Below, one piece after another: positions 7,279 through 15,091 of a stretch of 38,250 bases of DNA. The position numbers were made by a program, and so were the translations under genes. The notes under the pieces were generated by a model, which saw only the letters and a list, made by a program, of their open reading frames with translations, ran no database searches and had not been told where the DNA came from. Origin of the DNA: JAUSIF01 sp036556265. Lineage in GTDB: Bacteria > Pseudomonadota > Alphaproteobacteria > Rhizobiales > Xanthobacteraceae. Position 1 is the stretch's first letter; every line of letters starts with the position of its first letter. Location of the stretch: contig DATBJU010000010.1 in the NCBI GenBank assembly GCA_036556265.1, positions 1 to 38,250 of the forward strand. The letters are read 5' to 3'.

Positions 7279-8199
7279 ATGCGCATTGCGGTGATGGCGG
7301 CGGGCGCGGTCGGCGGCTATTTCGGCGCGCGCCTCGCGGCGGCAGGGCACGACCTCGTGTTCTTCGCGCGCGGTGCGCATCTCGAAGCGATCCGCAGGCA
7401 TGGGCTGAAGGTCGAGAGCCCGCGGGGCAACCTGCATCTCAAGGACGTGCGTGCGACCGACACTGCGGACGGCGTCGCCCCCGCCGACGTGGTGCTGTTT
7501 GCGGTGAAGCTCTGGGACAATGAGAGCGCGGCGCGCGTCGTCAAGCCACTGCTCGGTCCCGCGACGCGCGTCGTCACGGCGCAGAACGGCATCGACACAC
7601 TCGACATGGTCGAGCCGATTCTAGGCCGTGGCGCGGTCGTGCCGGGGCTCGCGCAAATCACGGCGACGATCTCGGCACCGGGCGTGATCACTCACGCGGC
7701 GCCGTTCCATCTGCTCGCCTTCAACCACCCCGACGGGCATGCCGACCCGACGCTCACCGCACTCGTCGCGGCGGGCAAGGCCGCAGGTGTCGACTTCGTG
7801 CTCTCCGAGAACATCACGCGCGATCTCTGGATCAAGTTCACGGTCCTGGTCGGCTTGTCCTCCGTGACCGCGGCCTCGCGTCTCCCGATCGGTGCGACCC
7901 GCAACGATCCGGATGGCCGCCGACTGTTGCTGTCCGTGATGCGCGAAGTGGTTGCCGTAGGCCGCGCGAAGGGCGTGCCGTTACCCGAGGACTACGGTGA
8001 TAAGGCGATTGCGTTTGCCGATGGGCTGCCGGAAGGCACCAAGGCCTCGATGGCGCTTGACCTCGATCGCGGGAACCGGCTCGAGCTCGACTGGCTGGCG
8101 GGGAGGGTGGTCACACTCGGCCGCGAGCTTGGCGTGCCAACGCCCGCGTGTGAGACGATTTACGCGATCCTCAAGCCCTACCGAATGGGCAAGAGTTAG
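7279..8199 (+). CDS. Ketopantoate reductase family protein (2-dehydropantoate 2-reductase-like)
   Basis: A 306-residue NADPH-dependent reductase of the ApbA/PanE family: an N-terminal Rossmann domain (IAVMAAGAVGGYFGARLA), the FAVKLWD loop after beta-4, AQNGID, and the helical C-terminal domain with the catalytic lysine Lys186 (DLWIKF) and the substrate-binding segment SMALDLDRGNRLELDWLAG containing Glu269. The family reduces 2-dehydropantoate to pantoate on the pantothenate/CoA route, but Rhizobiales carry several paralogues, so true PanE activity is unproven. The dinucleotide motif is AxGxxG rather than GxGxxG, with Ala7 at the first glycine. It is followed after 25 bases by the sulfhydrylase gene. 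Confidence 0.88.
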   Translation: MRIAVMAAGAVGGYFGARLAAAGHDLVFFARGAHLEAIRRHGLKVESPRGNLHLKDVRATDTADGVAPADVVLFAVKLWDNESAARVVKPLLGPATRVVTAQNGIDTLDMVEPILGRGAVVPGLAQITATISAPGVITHAAPFHLLAFNHPDGHADPTLTALVAAGKAAGVDFVLSENITRDLWIKFTVLVGLSSVTAASRLPIGATRNDPDGRRLLLSVMREVVAVGRAKGVPLPEDYGDKAIAFADGLPEGTKASMALDLDRGNRLELDWLAGRVVTLGRELGVPTPACETIYAILKPYRMGKS

Positions 8200-8224
8200 T
8201 CCGCATCGTTCGCGCGAGGACATC

Positions 8225-9520
8225 ATGGCCGGACCAAAGCCCCCGGATTTCGAAACACTCAGCCTGCATGCCGGCCAACACCCAGATCCGGTCACGGGCG
8301 CACGTGCCGTGCCGATCTACCAGACGACGTCCTACGTCTTTCAGGACTCCGATCACGCGGCTTCGCTGTTCAATCTCGAGCGCGCCGGACACATCTACAC
8401 GCGCATCTCCAATCCGACGACGGCGGTGCTGGAGGAACGCATCGCGGCGCTCGAAGGCGGCGTGGGCGCGGTCTGTACGGCGAGCGGGATGGCCGCGCTG
8501 CATCTCGCGATCGCGACACTGCTCGGCGCGGGCGACCATATCGTTGCCTCGGCCTCGCTTTACGGCGGCACAATCAATCTGCTCACGCACACACTGCCTC
8601 GATTTGGTGTCACCACCACGTTCGTGAAGCCGCGCGATCACGATGCAATGCGCGCGGCGATCCGCCCTAACACGCGGCTGTTCATGGCCGAGACCATCGG
8701 CAATCCGGGCCTCGAAGTGCTCGACATCCCGAAAATCGCGGAGATCGCGCACGCGGCTGGAGTGCCGCTCGTAATCGACAACACCTTCGCGACCCCGTTC
8801 TTGAGCCGGCCGGTTAGTCACGGCGCCGACATCGTGATGCACTCGATCACGAAATGGATCGGTGGCCATGGTGTTGCGATCGGCGGCATTCTCGTCGACG
8901 GCGGCCACTTCGACTTTCACAAGTCGGGCAAGTACCCGACCATGACCGAGCCCTACGCGGGCTACCACGGCATCGTCTTCGCTGAGGAGTTCGGTCCGTC
9001 CGCGTTCATCATGCGCGCGCGCGTCGAGGGCCTGCGTGATTTCGGGGCGTGTCTTTCGCCGGCCAACGCGTTCTACATCCTGCAAGGCGTCGAGACGCTG
9101 CCGCTCCGCATGCAGCGGCACATAGAGAACACGAAGGCCGTCCTTGATTTTCTCGGCAAGAACGCGGCGATCGAATGGGTGCTGCATCCCTCGCTGCCCT
9201 CGCACCCCGACTATGAGCTCGCGAAGCGCCTGCTACCGAAGGGCGCGGGTTCGATCATCAGCTGCGGCATCAAGGGCGGCCGCAACGCCGGCCGCAAGTT
9301 CATCGAGGCGCTGCGGCTCGCGAGTCACCTCGCAAACGTCGGCGACGCCAAGACGCTCGTGATCCATCCGGCGAGCACCACGCACCAGCAAATGGACGCG
9401 GCGCAATTGAAGGCCGCCGGCCTCGGCGAAGAACTTGTCCGCCTGTCTATCGGTATCGAGAGCGCGGGCGACATCATCGACGATCTCGGCCACGCGCTGC
9501 ACGAATCGCAGAAGGCCTGA
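8225..9520 (+). CDS. metY: O-acetylhomoserine sulfhydrylase (aminocarboxypropyltransferase)
   Basis: A 431-residue PLP enzyme of the Cys/Met metabolism family. It condenses O-acetylhomoserine with sulfide to give homocysteine, the direct-sulfhydrylation route to methionine. Seen here are the YTRISNPT and ASGMAA segments, ASLYGGT, the PLP-nitrogen Asp185 in VIDNTFATP, the Schiff-base Lys210 in HSITKWIGGHG, and the C-terminal VGDAKTLVIHPASTTH and VRLSIGIE. The length of about 430 and the GILVDGGHFDF insertion favour the OAH sulfhydrylase type over cystathionine gamma-synthase. The frame extends back to 7997, but the ATG at 8225 after GAGGA fits the family. It consumes the product of the CysI operon at 17587. 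Confidence 0.93.
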   Translation: MAGPKPPDFETLSLHAGQHPDPVTGARAVPIYQTTSYVFQDSDHAASLFNLERAGHIYTRISNPTTAVLEERIAALEGGVGAVCTASGMAALHLAIATLLGAGDHIVASASLYGGTINLLTHTLPRFGVTTTFVKPRDHDAMRAAIRPNTRLFMAETIGNPGLEVLDIPKIAEIAHAAGVPLVIDNTFATPFLSRPVSHGADIVMHSITKWIGGHGVAIGGILVDGGHFDFHKSGKYPTMTEPYAGYHGIVFAEEFGPSAFIMRARVEGLRDFGACLSPANAFYILQGVETLPLRMQRHIENTKAVLDFLGKNAAIEWVLHPSLPSHPDYELAKRLLPKGAGSIISCGIKGGRNAGRKFIEALRLASHLANVGDAKTLVIHPASTTHQQMDAAQLKAAGLGEELVRLSIGIESAGDIIDDLGHALHESQKA

Positions 9521-9523
9521 CCG

Positions 9524-10315
9524 GTGTATCTCCAGGTCCACGGCCATCAGGTGTTTGCGGCGACGGGTGGACGCGAATTCGATCCGGCGAAGCCGCTTGT
9601 TATATTTCTACACGGCGCCGGTTTCGACCACACGGTCTGGGCACTGCTCGCGCGCTGGTTTGCGCACCGGGGCTTCTCGGTGCTGGCGCCCGACCTGCCG
9701 GGCCACGGCCACTCGGCGGGCGAGCCTGGTTCGATCGGTGCGATGGCCGACTGGACGATTGCGCTGATCGAAGCGGCGCGCGCACCGAAGGCGGCTCTTG
9801 TCGGCCACTCGATGGGCTCGCTGATCGCGCTTGAGGCCGCCGCGCGCTATCCGCGAAAGGTCGCGGCGCTCGCGCTCATCAGTGCCGCGGTGGCAATGCC
9901 CGTGTCGCGCGCGCTGCTTGCCGCCGCCGCCGCGGACGACCACGCGGCGGTCGAGATGATTTCGATCTGGGGCAAAGGCTACCGCGCGGTGCTGGGCGGC
10001 TCGCTCGCGCCCGGCACCTGGATGCTCGGGAGCGCAGCGCGCGTGCTCGAGCGTTCGCGCCCCGGCGTACTTTTCAAGGATCTCTCGGCCTGCAACGACT
10101 ATCGCGACGGCCGGGCGTCGGCGGCCAAGATCAAGATGCCCGTCACGATCGTGCTTGGCGAGCGCGACCTCATGACGCCTGCGAAGGGCGGCATGGAGCT
10201 CGCCGCGGTGCTGCCACACGCGAAGCTGACCATGCTGAAGGGCGCCGGCCACATGCTGATGGCCGAACGCCCCGACGAAGTGCTGCACGCGATCCGCGAT
10301 TTCGCGAAGGGGTGA
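9524..10315 (+). CDS. Alpha/beta hydrolase
   Basis: A 263-residue alpha/beta-hydrolase with the catalytic triad visible: nucleophile Ser96 (VGHSMGS), Asp215 (LGERDLMTP) and His243 (GAGHMLM). The oxyanion loop is FLHGAGFDHTVW, and APDLPGHGHS follows. Translation starts at a GTG only three bases after the sulfhydrylase stop, so the pair is co-transcribed and probably coupled. The substrate is unknown. Its adjacency to an O-acetylhomoserine enzyme could be coincidental; it does not have the extended form of homoserine O-acetyltransferase (MetX, about 380 residues). Confidence 0.9.
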   Translation: MYLQVHGHQVFAATGGREFDPAKPLVIFLHGAGFDHTVWALLARWFAHRGFSVLAPDLPGHGHSAGEPGSIGAMADWTIALIEAARAPKAALVGHSMGSLIALEAAARYPRKVAALALISAAVAMPVSRALLAAAAADDHAAVEMISIWGKGYRAVLGGSLAPGTWMLGSAARVLERSRPGVLFKDLSACNDYRDGRASAAKIKMPVTIVLGERDLMTPAKGGMELAAVLPHAKLTMLKGAGHMLMAERPDEVLHAIRDFAKG

Positions 10316-10324
10316 CGGGACTAT

Positions 10325-10418
10325 GTAGCCCGGATGGAGCCCTCGGGTCCGGCCTTCGGCCGGCCCAAATCCGGGGCTCGTGCCGCTCCCACATTACGCT
10401 CCGCTCCATGCGGGCTAC
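10325..10418. repeat. REP-like imperfect palindrome between convergent genes
   Basis: A 15-base arm (10325-10339, gtagcccggatggag) pairs with 10404-10418 (ctccatgcgggctac) with a single mismatch. The 64-base interior holds further small GC palindromes such as ggccttcggccggcc. The phrase tagcccggatg...catccgggcta is typical of dispersed intergenic palindromes in Bradyrhizobium-like genomes. It fills the 99 bases between two convergent hydrolase genes, and its right arm overlaps the stop codon of the minus-strand gene. It may act as a bidirectional terminator. Confidence 0.7.
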
Positions 10419-11824
10419 GGCCGCGGTCCTTCCATCACTGCGCGAAAGCGCTCGACCGGCTGCGCGGTGCGCACGAGCGTCATCGGCATCGAGAAATGTC
10501 CGCGGTCCCAGATGAAGCGGTTTGCGGCCGGAACGGCCCATGCCTCGATAAGAGGCACGGCGCAGCCGAACGGCGTGACGCGGTCGCGGCTGCCGATGAC
10601 GCTGATAATTCGCTCCGGAGGCACCGGAGCACGTTCGCGCGGATCAAGGCGCCGCAACACCGCGTCGAGTAACTCCGGCGCCCAACCCTTGGCTCGCAGG
10701 TCATGCGCCGAGCCGAAGATCTCAATCATCTCTCCGTGCACGGTGGCGTCGGTCATCCGTCCGCAGTGCGTGACGAGAAACAGCCCTTCCGGTCGCAGCG
10801 GCTCCGGTCCGTCCGCTGCGAGGTCGGCCGCGAGCTGCGCGATCTGCGCACCGAGACTCGTTCCGCCGAATGCGAGCGGTCCGCGCGACGTGCGCCGCGA
10901 CCAGTCCGCGAGTACCGCCCACTCCTGGAGAGCGCTCGAAAATGCGTCGAGAAGACCCATGGGAAAGTGCGTGACGAGATGCTCGCCGGCGAAACTTCCG
11001 CGTGGCGTGCGGCGGCCATGCCAAGGTGCCTCCGGTCGGATCACGCGGAACCCTGCTGCGCACAGCCTGTTCGCCTCGTCGATCAGGCCGTGCCAATGGT
11101 CGAATTCGACGCAAATGCCGTGCCCGAGAATGACTGTCGGTGGATCGCTGACGCCGGCCGGCTCGTGCGCGCGCGCGTAAACCATGTCGTTAAGCCGCGG
11201 ACTCCTGTATCTCAGCCAGTAGTCCGATCCGGCCGCGCCGGGAATCATGCGTGAGACTTCGATCGCGGGCATCGCATCCGGCGGCGCCGCGACGCGCGCA
11301 AAATCCCTTGCCGTAGGGCCGTAGACGGCGGCGATCTCTTCCGGCGTCTGCGTTTCGAGTCCGATCGGCGGAAGTTCGTTCAAGAGAAACCGTGCAAACA
11401 GCCGCCGTGCCATGTTGTATTCGTGGCTCGCGTCGAGACGCGCTGCCTCCACCGCGTTCCTGTACGCGACCGGGCTGTCGTCGGGTCCGAAGAATACCCG
11501 TTGCCACTCCGCTTCGAGTGCCGCGGCACGGGCGCGGGCGTTTTCGAAGCGAGCAAGAATTCTTGTGGTACGGCGATCGTCGGCGGGTGGTCGTGAGAAT
11601 CCGGCAGCGCGGAAAAATCGTTCCGGTGAGCCCTCGGCGAGCTGCGCCGCCGCCCAAAGCCGTGAGGCGGGAAAGAAGAAGCGCCGCAGTGCCCAGGTGC
11701 TGAACCCGTCGAACCATGGCCAACCGAGCGCGTAGCCCGCGAAATTGCGCTGCCATCGGCCGGCCGTTCGGCTCCGCAGCAGGCGGCGGCGCGGGAGCCT
11801 GAGGGCAGGGGATACGTCGGTCAT
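10415..11824 (-). CDS. Large alpha/beta hydrolase of unknown substrate
   Basis: A 469-residue protein whose second half is an alpha/beta-hydrolase. The first 200 residues are basic and helical (RLPRRRLLRSRTAGRWQRN at the start) and hold no motif I recognise. The hydrolase core shows VILGHGICVEFDHW as the oxyanion strand-loop, EAPWHGRRTPRG, nucleophile Ser323 in GGTSLGAQ, Asp414 in GSRDRVTP and His443 in DRGHFSMP, so a full triad is likely. The size resembles lineage-restricted bacterial hydrolases annotated only as alpha/beta hydrolase. It is transcribed opposite to its neighbours and divergently from the acyltransferase at 11917, so it may share a control region with that gene. Confidence 0.85.
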   Translation of the reverse strand: MTDVSPALRLPRRRLLRSRTAGRWQRNFAGYALGWPWFDGFSTWALRRFFFPASRLWAAAQLAEGSPERFFRAAGFSRPPADDRRTTRILARFENARARAAALEAEWQRVFFGPDDSPVAYRNAVEAARLDASHEYNMARRLFARFLLNELPPIGLETQTPEEIAAVYGPTARDFARVAAPPDAMPAIEVSRMIPGAAGSDYWLRYRSPRLNDMVYARAHEPAGVSDPPTVILGHGICVEFDHWHGLIDEANRLCAAGFRVIRPEAPWHGRRTPRGSFAGEHLVTHFPMGLLDAFSSALQEWAVLADWSRRTSRGPLAFGGTSLGAQIAQLAADLAADGPEPLRPEGLFLVTHCGRMTDATVHGEMIEIFGSAHDLRAKGWAPELLDAVLRRLDPRERAPVPPERIISVIGSRDRVTPFGCAVPLIEAWAVPAANRFIWDRGHFSMPMTLVRTAQPVERFRAVMEGPRP

Positions 11825-11916
11825 TACGTTCCTTCGCCGGCGGCGCGGTCCGCCTGTGTGCTATCGTGGCGCCGGGCGGGGTTTCATAGCGGATCGACGA
11901 CCCGCCGTCTCGCTGG

Positions 11917-13416
11917 ATGCAAACTCGCGCGATGTCTACCACGGTCGTCCTGCCGCTCTGGCTTGTCGTCATTACCGCCGTACTGGCGGCGCTCGCCTTT
12001 TTTGATCGCTTCCTCGTACCGAGCGTGCGTTGGGCCATGCGCCGGCGCGCCAACCGCGCGATCGAGGAATTGAACACGCGGCTCAAACTGCATATCCAGC
12101 CGTTCAAGCTGACCAAGCGCCAGGTCTTGACCGATCAGCTGATTTACGATCCCGAGGTACTGCACGCGGCGGAGGTCCACGCGAAGGAAGCGGGCGTGCC
12201 GCGCGAAGTCGCGATGGAGAAGGTCCAGCGCTACGCGCGCGAGATCGTGCCTTCCTTCAGCGCCTACGCATATTTTCGCATCGGCACGCGCATCGCCAAG
12301 CGCATCTCGCAAATCCTGTATCGGGTGCGCATCGGCTACAAGAGCGACGATGCCTTCGCCAAGGTCGACCCCATGTCCTCGGTGGTGTTTGTCATCAACC
12401 ACCGCTCGAACATGGACTACGTGCTCGTCACCTACGTTGCGGCGTCCTCTTCGGCGCTGAGCTACGCCGTCGGCGAATGGGCGCAAATCTGGGGACTGCG
12501 CGGCCTCATCCGCTCCATGGGCGCCTATTTCATCCGCCGCGACTCGCGCGACGCGCTCTACCGCAAGGTGCTCGCGCGCTACGTCCACATGGCGACGAGC
12601 GCCGGTGTCGTGCAGGCGATCTTCCCCGAAGGCGGCCTGAGCCGTGACGGCCGCCTGCGCCCACCGAAGTTCGGGCTACTCAGCTACATGGTCGCTGGCT
12701 TCGATCCGCATGGCCCGCGCGACGTCGTGTTCATTCCGGTCGGAATCAATTACGACCGCGTCCTCGAGGACCGCATGCTGACGTCGGCGGCAGCAACGGA
12801 GCCCGGAAAGAAGCCCGTGTTCGGGTTCAACGCGCTCGAGTTCACCCGCCATTTTTTCCGGCACATTTGGATGGCATTACGCGGCCAGTGGTATCGCTTC
12901 GGCTACGCCTGCGTGAGCTTTGGCGAGCCGGTCTCGCTGCGCAGTTACCTCGCCGAGCGCAAGATCGATTTCCGCACCCTCGCGGCCGAGCCGCGCCACG
13001 CCGAGATCGAAACACTAGGCCGCCAACTGATGGACGCGGTCGGCCGCGTCGTGCCGGCGCTGCCCGTTTCGCTCGTTGCAACGGTGCTGCTCGAGTCCGG
13101 CGCGACGCCGCTTGCCTCGCTCGATCTGAAGGGCAGGGTGTTCGAATTGATCCAGGCGCTCGAGGCGTCCGGCGCCTACGTGCACATCCCGCGCGCGGAT
13201 CGCGACTACGCAATCGAGGTCGGCCTGCGCATGCTGAAGCTGCGCCACCTCGTGGACGAGGATGAAGACGGCTATCGTGCCGCGCCGAACGAGACGATCC
13301 TCCTGCAATATTACGCGAACGCGATCGCGCACCTGCTTCCATCGCCGTCAGCGGAAGTTGTCGCGCTCGCGCCTCAGAGCACGACCACGCGCGTGCCGAT
13401 CGGCGTGCGCAGGTAG
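11917..13416 (+). CDS. PlsB-type glycerol-3-phosphate acyltransferase-like protein
   Basis: A 499-residue membrane-associated acyltransferase. One membrane span near residues 10-28 is followed by a cytosolic domain carrying the acyltransferase motifs: HX4D at His162-Asp167 (NHRSNMDY), the phosphate-binding GAYFIRRDSRD, FPEGGLSRDG (about 236-245) and IPVGINYDRV. This organisation matches the PlsB/GPAT branch, which puts the first acyl chain on glycerol-3-phosphate, although it is far shorter than E. coli PlsB (about 800 residues). The last 100 residues form a helical tail. The ATG at 11932 is an alternative start; neither has a clear ribosome-binding site. The 3' end overlaps the converging L,D-transpeptidase gene by 43 bases. 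Confidence 0.88.
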   Translation: MQTRAMSTTVVLPLWLVVITAVLAALAFFDRFLVPSVRWAMRRRANRAIEELNTRLKLHIQPFKLTKRQVLTDQLIYDPEVLHAAEVHAKEAGVPREVAMEKVQRYAREIVPSFSAYAYFRIGTRIAKRISQILYRVRIGYKSDDAFAKVDPMSSVVFVINHRSNMDYVLVTYVAASSSALSYAVGEWAQIWGLRGLIRSMGAYFIRRDSRDALYRKVLARYVHMATSAGVVQAIFPEGGLSRDGRLRPPKFGLLSYMVAGFDPHGPRDVVFIPVGINYDRVLEDRMLTSAAATEPGKKPVFGFNALEFTRHFFRHIWMALRGQWYRFGYACVSFGEPVSLRSYLAERKIDFRTLAAEPRHAEIETLGRQLMDAVGRVVPALPVSLVATVLLESGATPLASLDLKGRVFELIQALEASGAYVHIPRADRDYAIEVGLRMLKLRHLVDEDEDGYRAAPNETILLQYYANAIAHLLPSPSAEVVALAPQSTTTRVPIGVRR

Positions 13417-14123
13417 AGGTCGGCGACCTCCTCGTTCAGCATGCGGATGCAGCCCGACGAGACGTTCGTGCCGATCGTCCATGGCTCCGCCGTGCCGTGG
13501 ATGCGGTAGAGGGTGTCGCGGTTTCCCTCGTAGAGATAGAGAGCACGCGCGCCCAGCGGATTCTCCGGTCCGCCGGATACGCGTTCCGGCAACTCCGGTT
13601 GGCGCAGCCGCATTTCCTTCGGCGGAATCCAGTCCGGCCATTCCGCCTTGCGCCCCACACTGGCAATACCGTTCCACCCGAAGCCTTCCCGGCCCACCCC
13701 GACGCCGTAGCGCACAGCCTGGCCGCCCTCGCGCACGGAATAGAGGAAATGGTTTTTCGGATCGACGACGAGCGTGCCCGGCGTCTCCCGCCCGGTATAA
13801 GACACGAGCTGACGCCGGAATTCCGGATCGAGCAGCTCGAAATTCACCTTCCGGATCGCGAACGGACCATCGGGAATCGACTCGAGGTACCAGTCTTCCT
13901 CGGTGACCTGCCGCTGTTCGGGCTTCGCCGGCGCGGTCAGCCCCGGCGGCAGCTGCGCCCCGGGCGGCGGCGGTTGCACCTTCTGCGCGGGAAAGAGCGG
14001 CGGAAACAGGGGCGGGAAGGGAGAGGTCTGCGCCAGGGCCTCGCTTGCGGCAGCCAGCGAAGCGCCGGCAGCAGCAAGCAGCCGCCGGCGAGTGAGGGTC
14101 GGCATGGTTGGTCGATCGGTCAT
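13374..14123 (-). CDS. L,D-transpeptidase (YkuD domain), exported
   Basis: A 249-residue cell-wall enzyme that forms 3-3 crosslinks or attaches proteins to peptidoglycan. The signal peptide (TRRRLLAAAGASLAAASEALAQ) has a twin-arginine-like RRxLL core. A proline-rich linker (PPLFPPLFPAQKVQPPPPG) leads to the YkuD domain with IHGTAEPW (His209) and the catalytic SSGCIRM (Cys225, Arg227). The frame is open to 14210. I start at the ATG at 14123, but the ATG at 14105 is equally possible, since neither has a good ribosome-binding site. The stop codon lies inside the coding end of the acyltransferase on the other strand. Confidence 0.9.
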   Translation of the reverse strand: MTDRPTMPTLTRRRLLAAAGASLAAASEALAQTSPFPPLFPPLFPAQKVQPPPPGAQLPPGLTAPAKPEQRQVTEEDWYLESIPDGPFAIRKVNFELLDPEFRRQLVSYTGRETPGTLVVDPKNHFLYSVREGGQAVRYGVGVGREGFGWNGIASVGRKAEWPDWIPPKEMRLRQPELPERVSGGPENPLGARALYLYEGNRDTLYRIHGTAEPWTIGTNVSSGCIRMLNEEVADLYLRTPIGTRVVVL

Positions 14124-14327
14124 TTGGCGAGGGCTGTTCCTGCAACGAACTGGGCAAGCCTTGCGGCAATCCGAGGGCAATACAGGATCGGGCCGCCGCG
14201 CCCGCATCAACTGCGGGTGACCGGCTAAGTTCCGGCCCCGTCACGCCCTTTCGTCGCCGCAAACTGCATGTTAACGAGCCCCGGCCCTGGAGGCGGGGGA
14301 TTCACCGCTTCGCCGTCGAATGCCCCC

Positions 14328-14948
14328 ATGCGTCTGACCCCGTTCCTTGTCCTGCTGGCCGCGGCCCACGCGGCACCGTCGGCGCACGCCCAGCAGCGCA
14401 ACCCGTGGGACGATCTGATGTCGCCACGGCAAACGATCCCGCAGCGGCCGCCTCAGCAACAGCCTCCTGGCATCCAGACCGCGCCGCTGCCTGCGCCCGG
14501 TCAGAAGCAGCAAGCCGCTCCCGATCCGAATCTGCCGCCGCAACAGCAGCCGGCGCAGAAAGGCCGGCCCGGCGCCAAGCCGGGTGAAGTGACGGTCGAG
14601 CGCCCGCCCGAGCAGAAGGTCGCGAACCCCACGGCCGTGTTCTCCGGGCTCGACAAAATTACCGGCCGGATCTTCCCATTTGAGGCGGCGGTCGACGAGA
14701 CCGTGCAGTTCGGCGCGCTGCAGGTGACCCCGCGCGCCTGCTACACGCGCCCACCCACCGAGCCGCAGAACACGACCGGCTTCGTGCAGGTCGACGAGAT
14801 CACCCTCGACGGCAAGATGCGGCGCATCTTCAACGGTTGGATGTTTGCGGCGAGCCCCGGCCTCAACGCCGTCGAGCACGCGATCTATGACGTGTGGCTC
14901 GTCGACTGCAAGCAAGGTCCGCCGGATACGACCAAGGCGTCGGGGTAA
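14328..14948 (+). CDS. DUF2155 domain secreted protein
   Basis: A 206-residue alphaproteobacterial envelope protein. A signal peptide (MRLTPFLVLLAAAHAAPSAHA) is followed by a low-complexity Gln/Pro-rich segment (about residues 25-95), and then the DUF2155 domain: GLDKITGRIFPFEAAVDETVQFGALQVTPRACYTRPP, then FVQVDEI and FNGWMFAASPGLNAVEHAIYDVWLVDCK. Function is unknown; the family is nearly confined to alphaproteobacteria and often sits between an NDUFA12 gene and aat, as its right-hand neighbour confirms here. I chose the ATG at 14328 because it begins the signal peptide; the frame also allows 14268. Confidence 0.92.
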   Translation: MRLTPFLVLLAAAHAAPSAHAQQRNPWDDLMSPRQTIPQRPPQQQPPGIQTAPLPAPGQKQQAAPDPNLPPQQQPAQKGRPGAKPGEVTVERPPEQKVANPTAVFSGLDKITGRIFPFEAAVDETVQFGALQVTPRACYTRPPTEPQNTTGFVQVDEITLDGKMRRIFNGWMFAASPGLNAVEHAIYDVWLVDCKQGPPDTTKASG

Positions 14949-14960
14949 ACCCCACCGCTC

Positions 14961-15077
14961 ATTCCCGCGCAAGCGGGAATCCAGCTATCTGGGTCCCCGC
15001 TTTCCGCCTTCGCTGGCGCTTCGGTGGACTGCGGCCTAGACCCGCCGAAGCCTTGTGCATAGGCGGGTCGCGGGGAC
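14961..15077. repeat. Multi-hairpin intergenic repeat between DUF2155 gene and aat
   Basis: Three nested or adjacent palindromes are seen. attcccgc (14961-14968) and gcgggaat (14973-14980) form an eight-pair stem with a GCAA loop. gtccccgc (14993-15000) pairs with gcggggac (15070-15077), enclosing gacccgcc (15039-15046) paired with ggcgggtc (15062-15069). The motif attcccgcgcaagcgggaatccag is a common dispersed element in alphaproteobacterial intergenic DNA. It fills the gap between two convergent genes and may end transcription from both sides. Confidence 0.75.
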
Positions 15078-15091
15078 GAGCGGGAAGGTGA

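Noticed and set aside
9524..10315. Alpha/beta hydrolase as homoserine O-acetyltransferase (MetX), given its linkage to the sulfhydrylase
   Set aside because: It is about 120 residues shorter than MetX and lacks the MetX-type sequence around the nucleophile; it is an ordinary small hydrolase.
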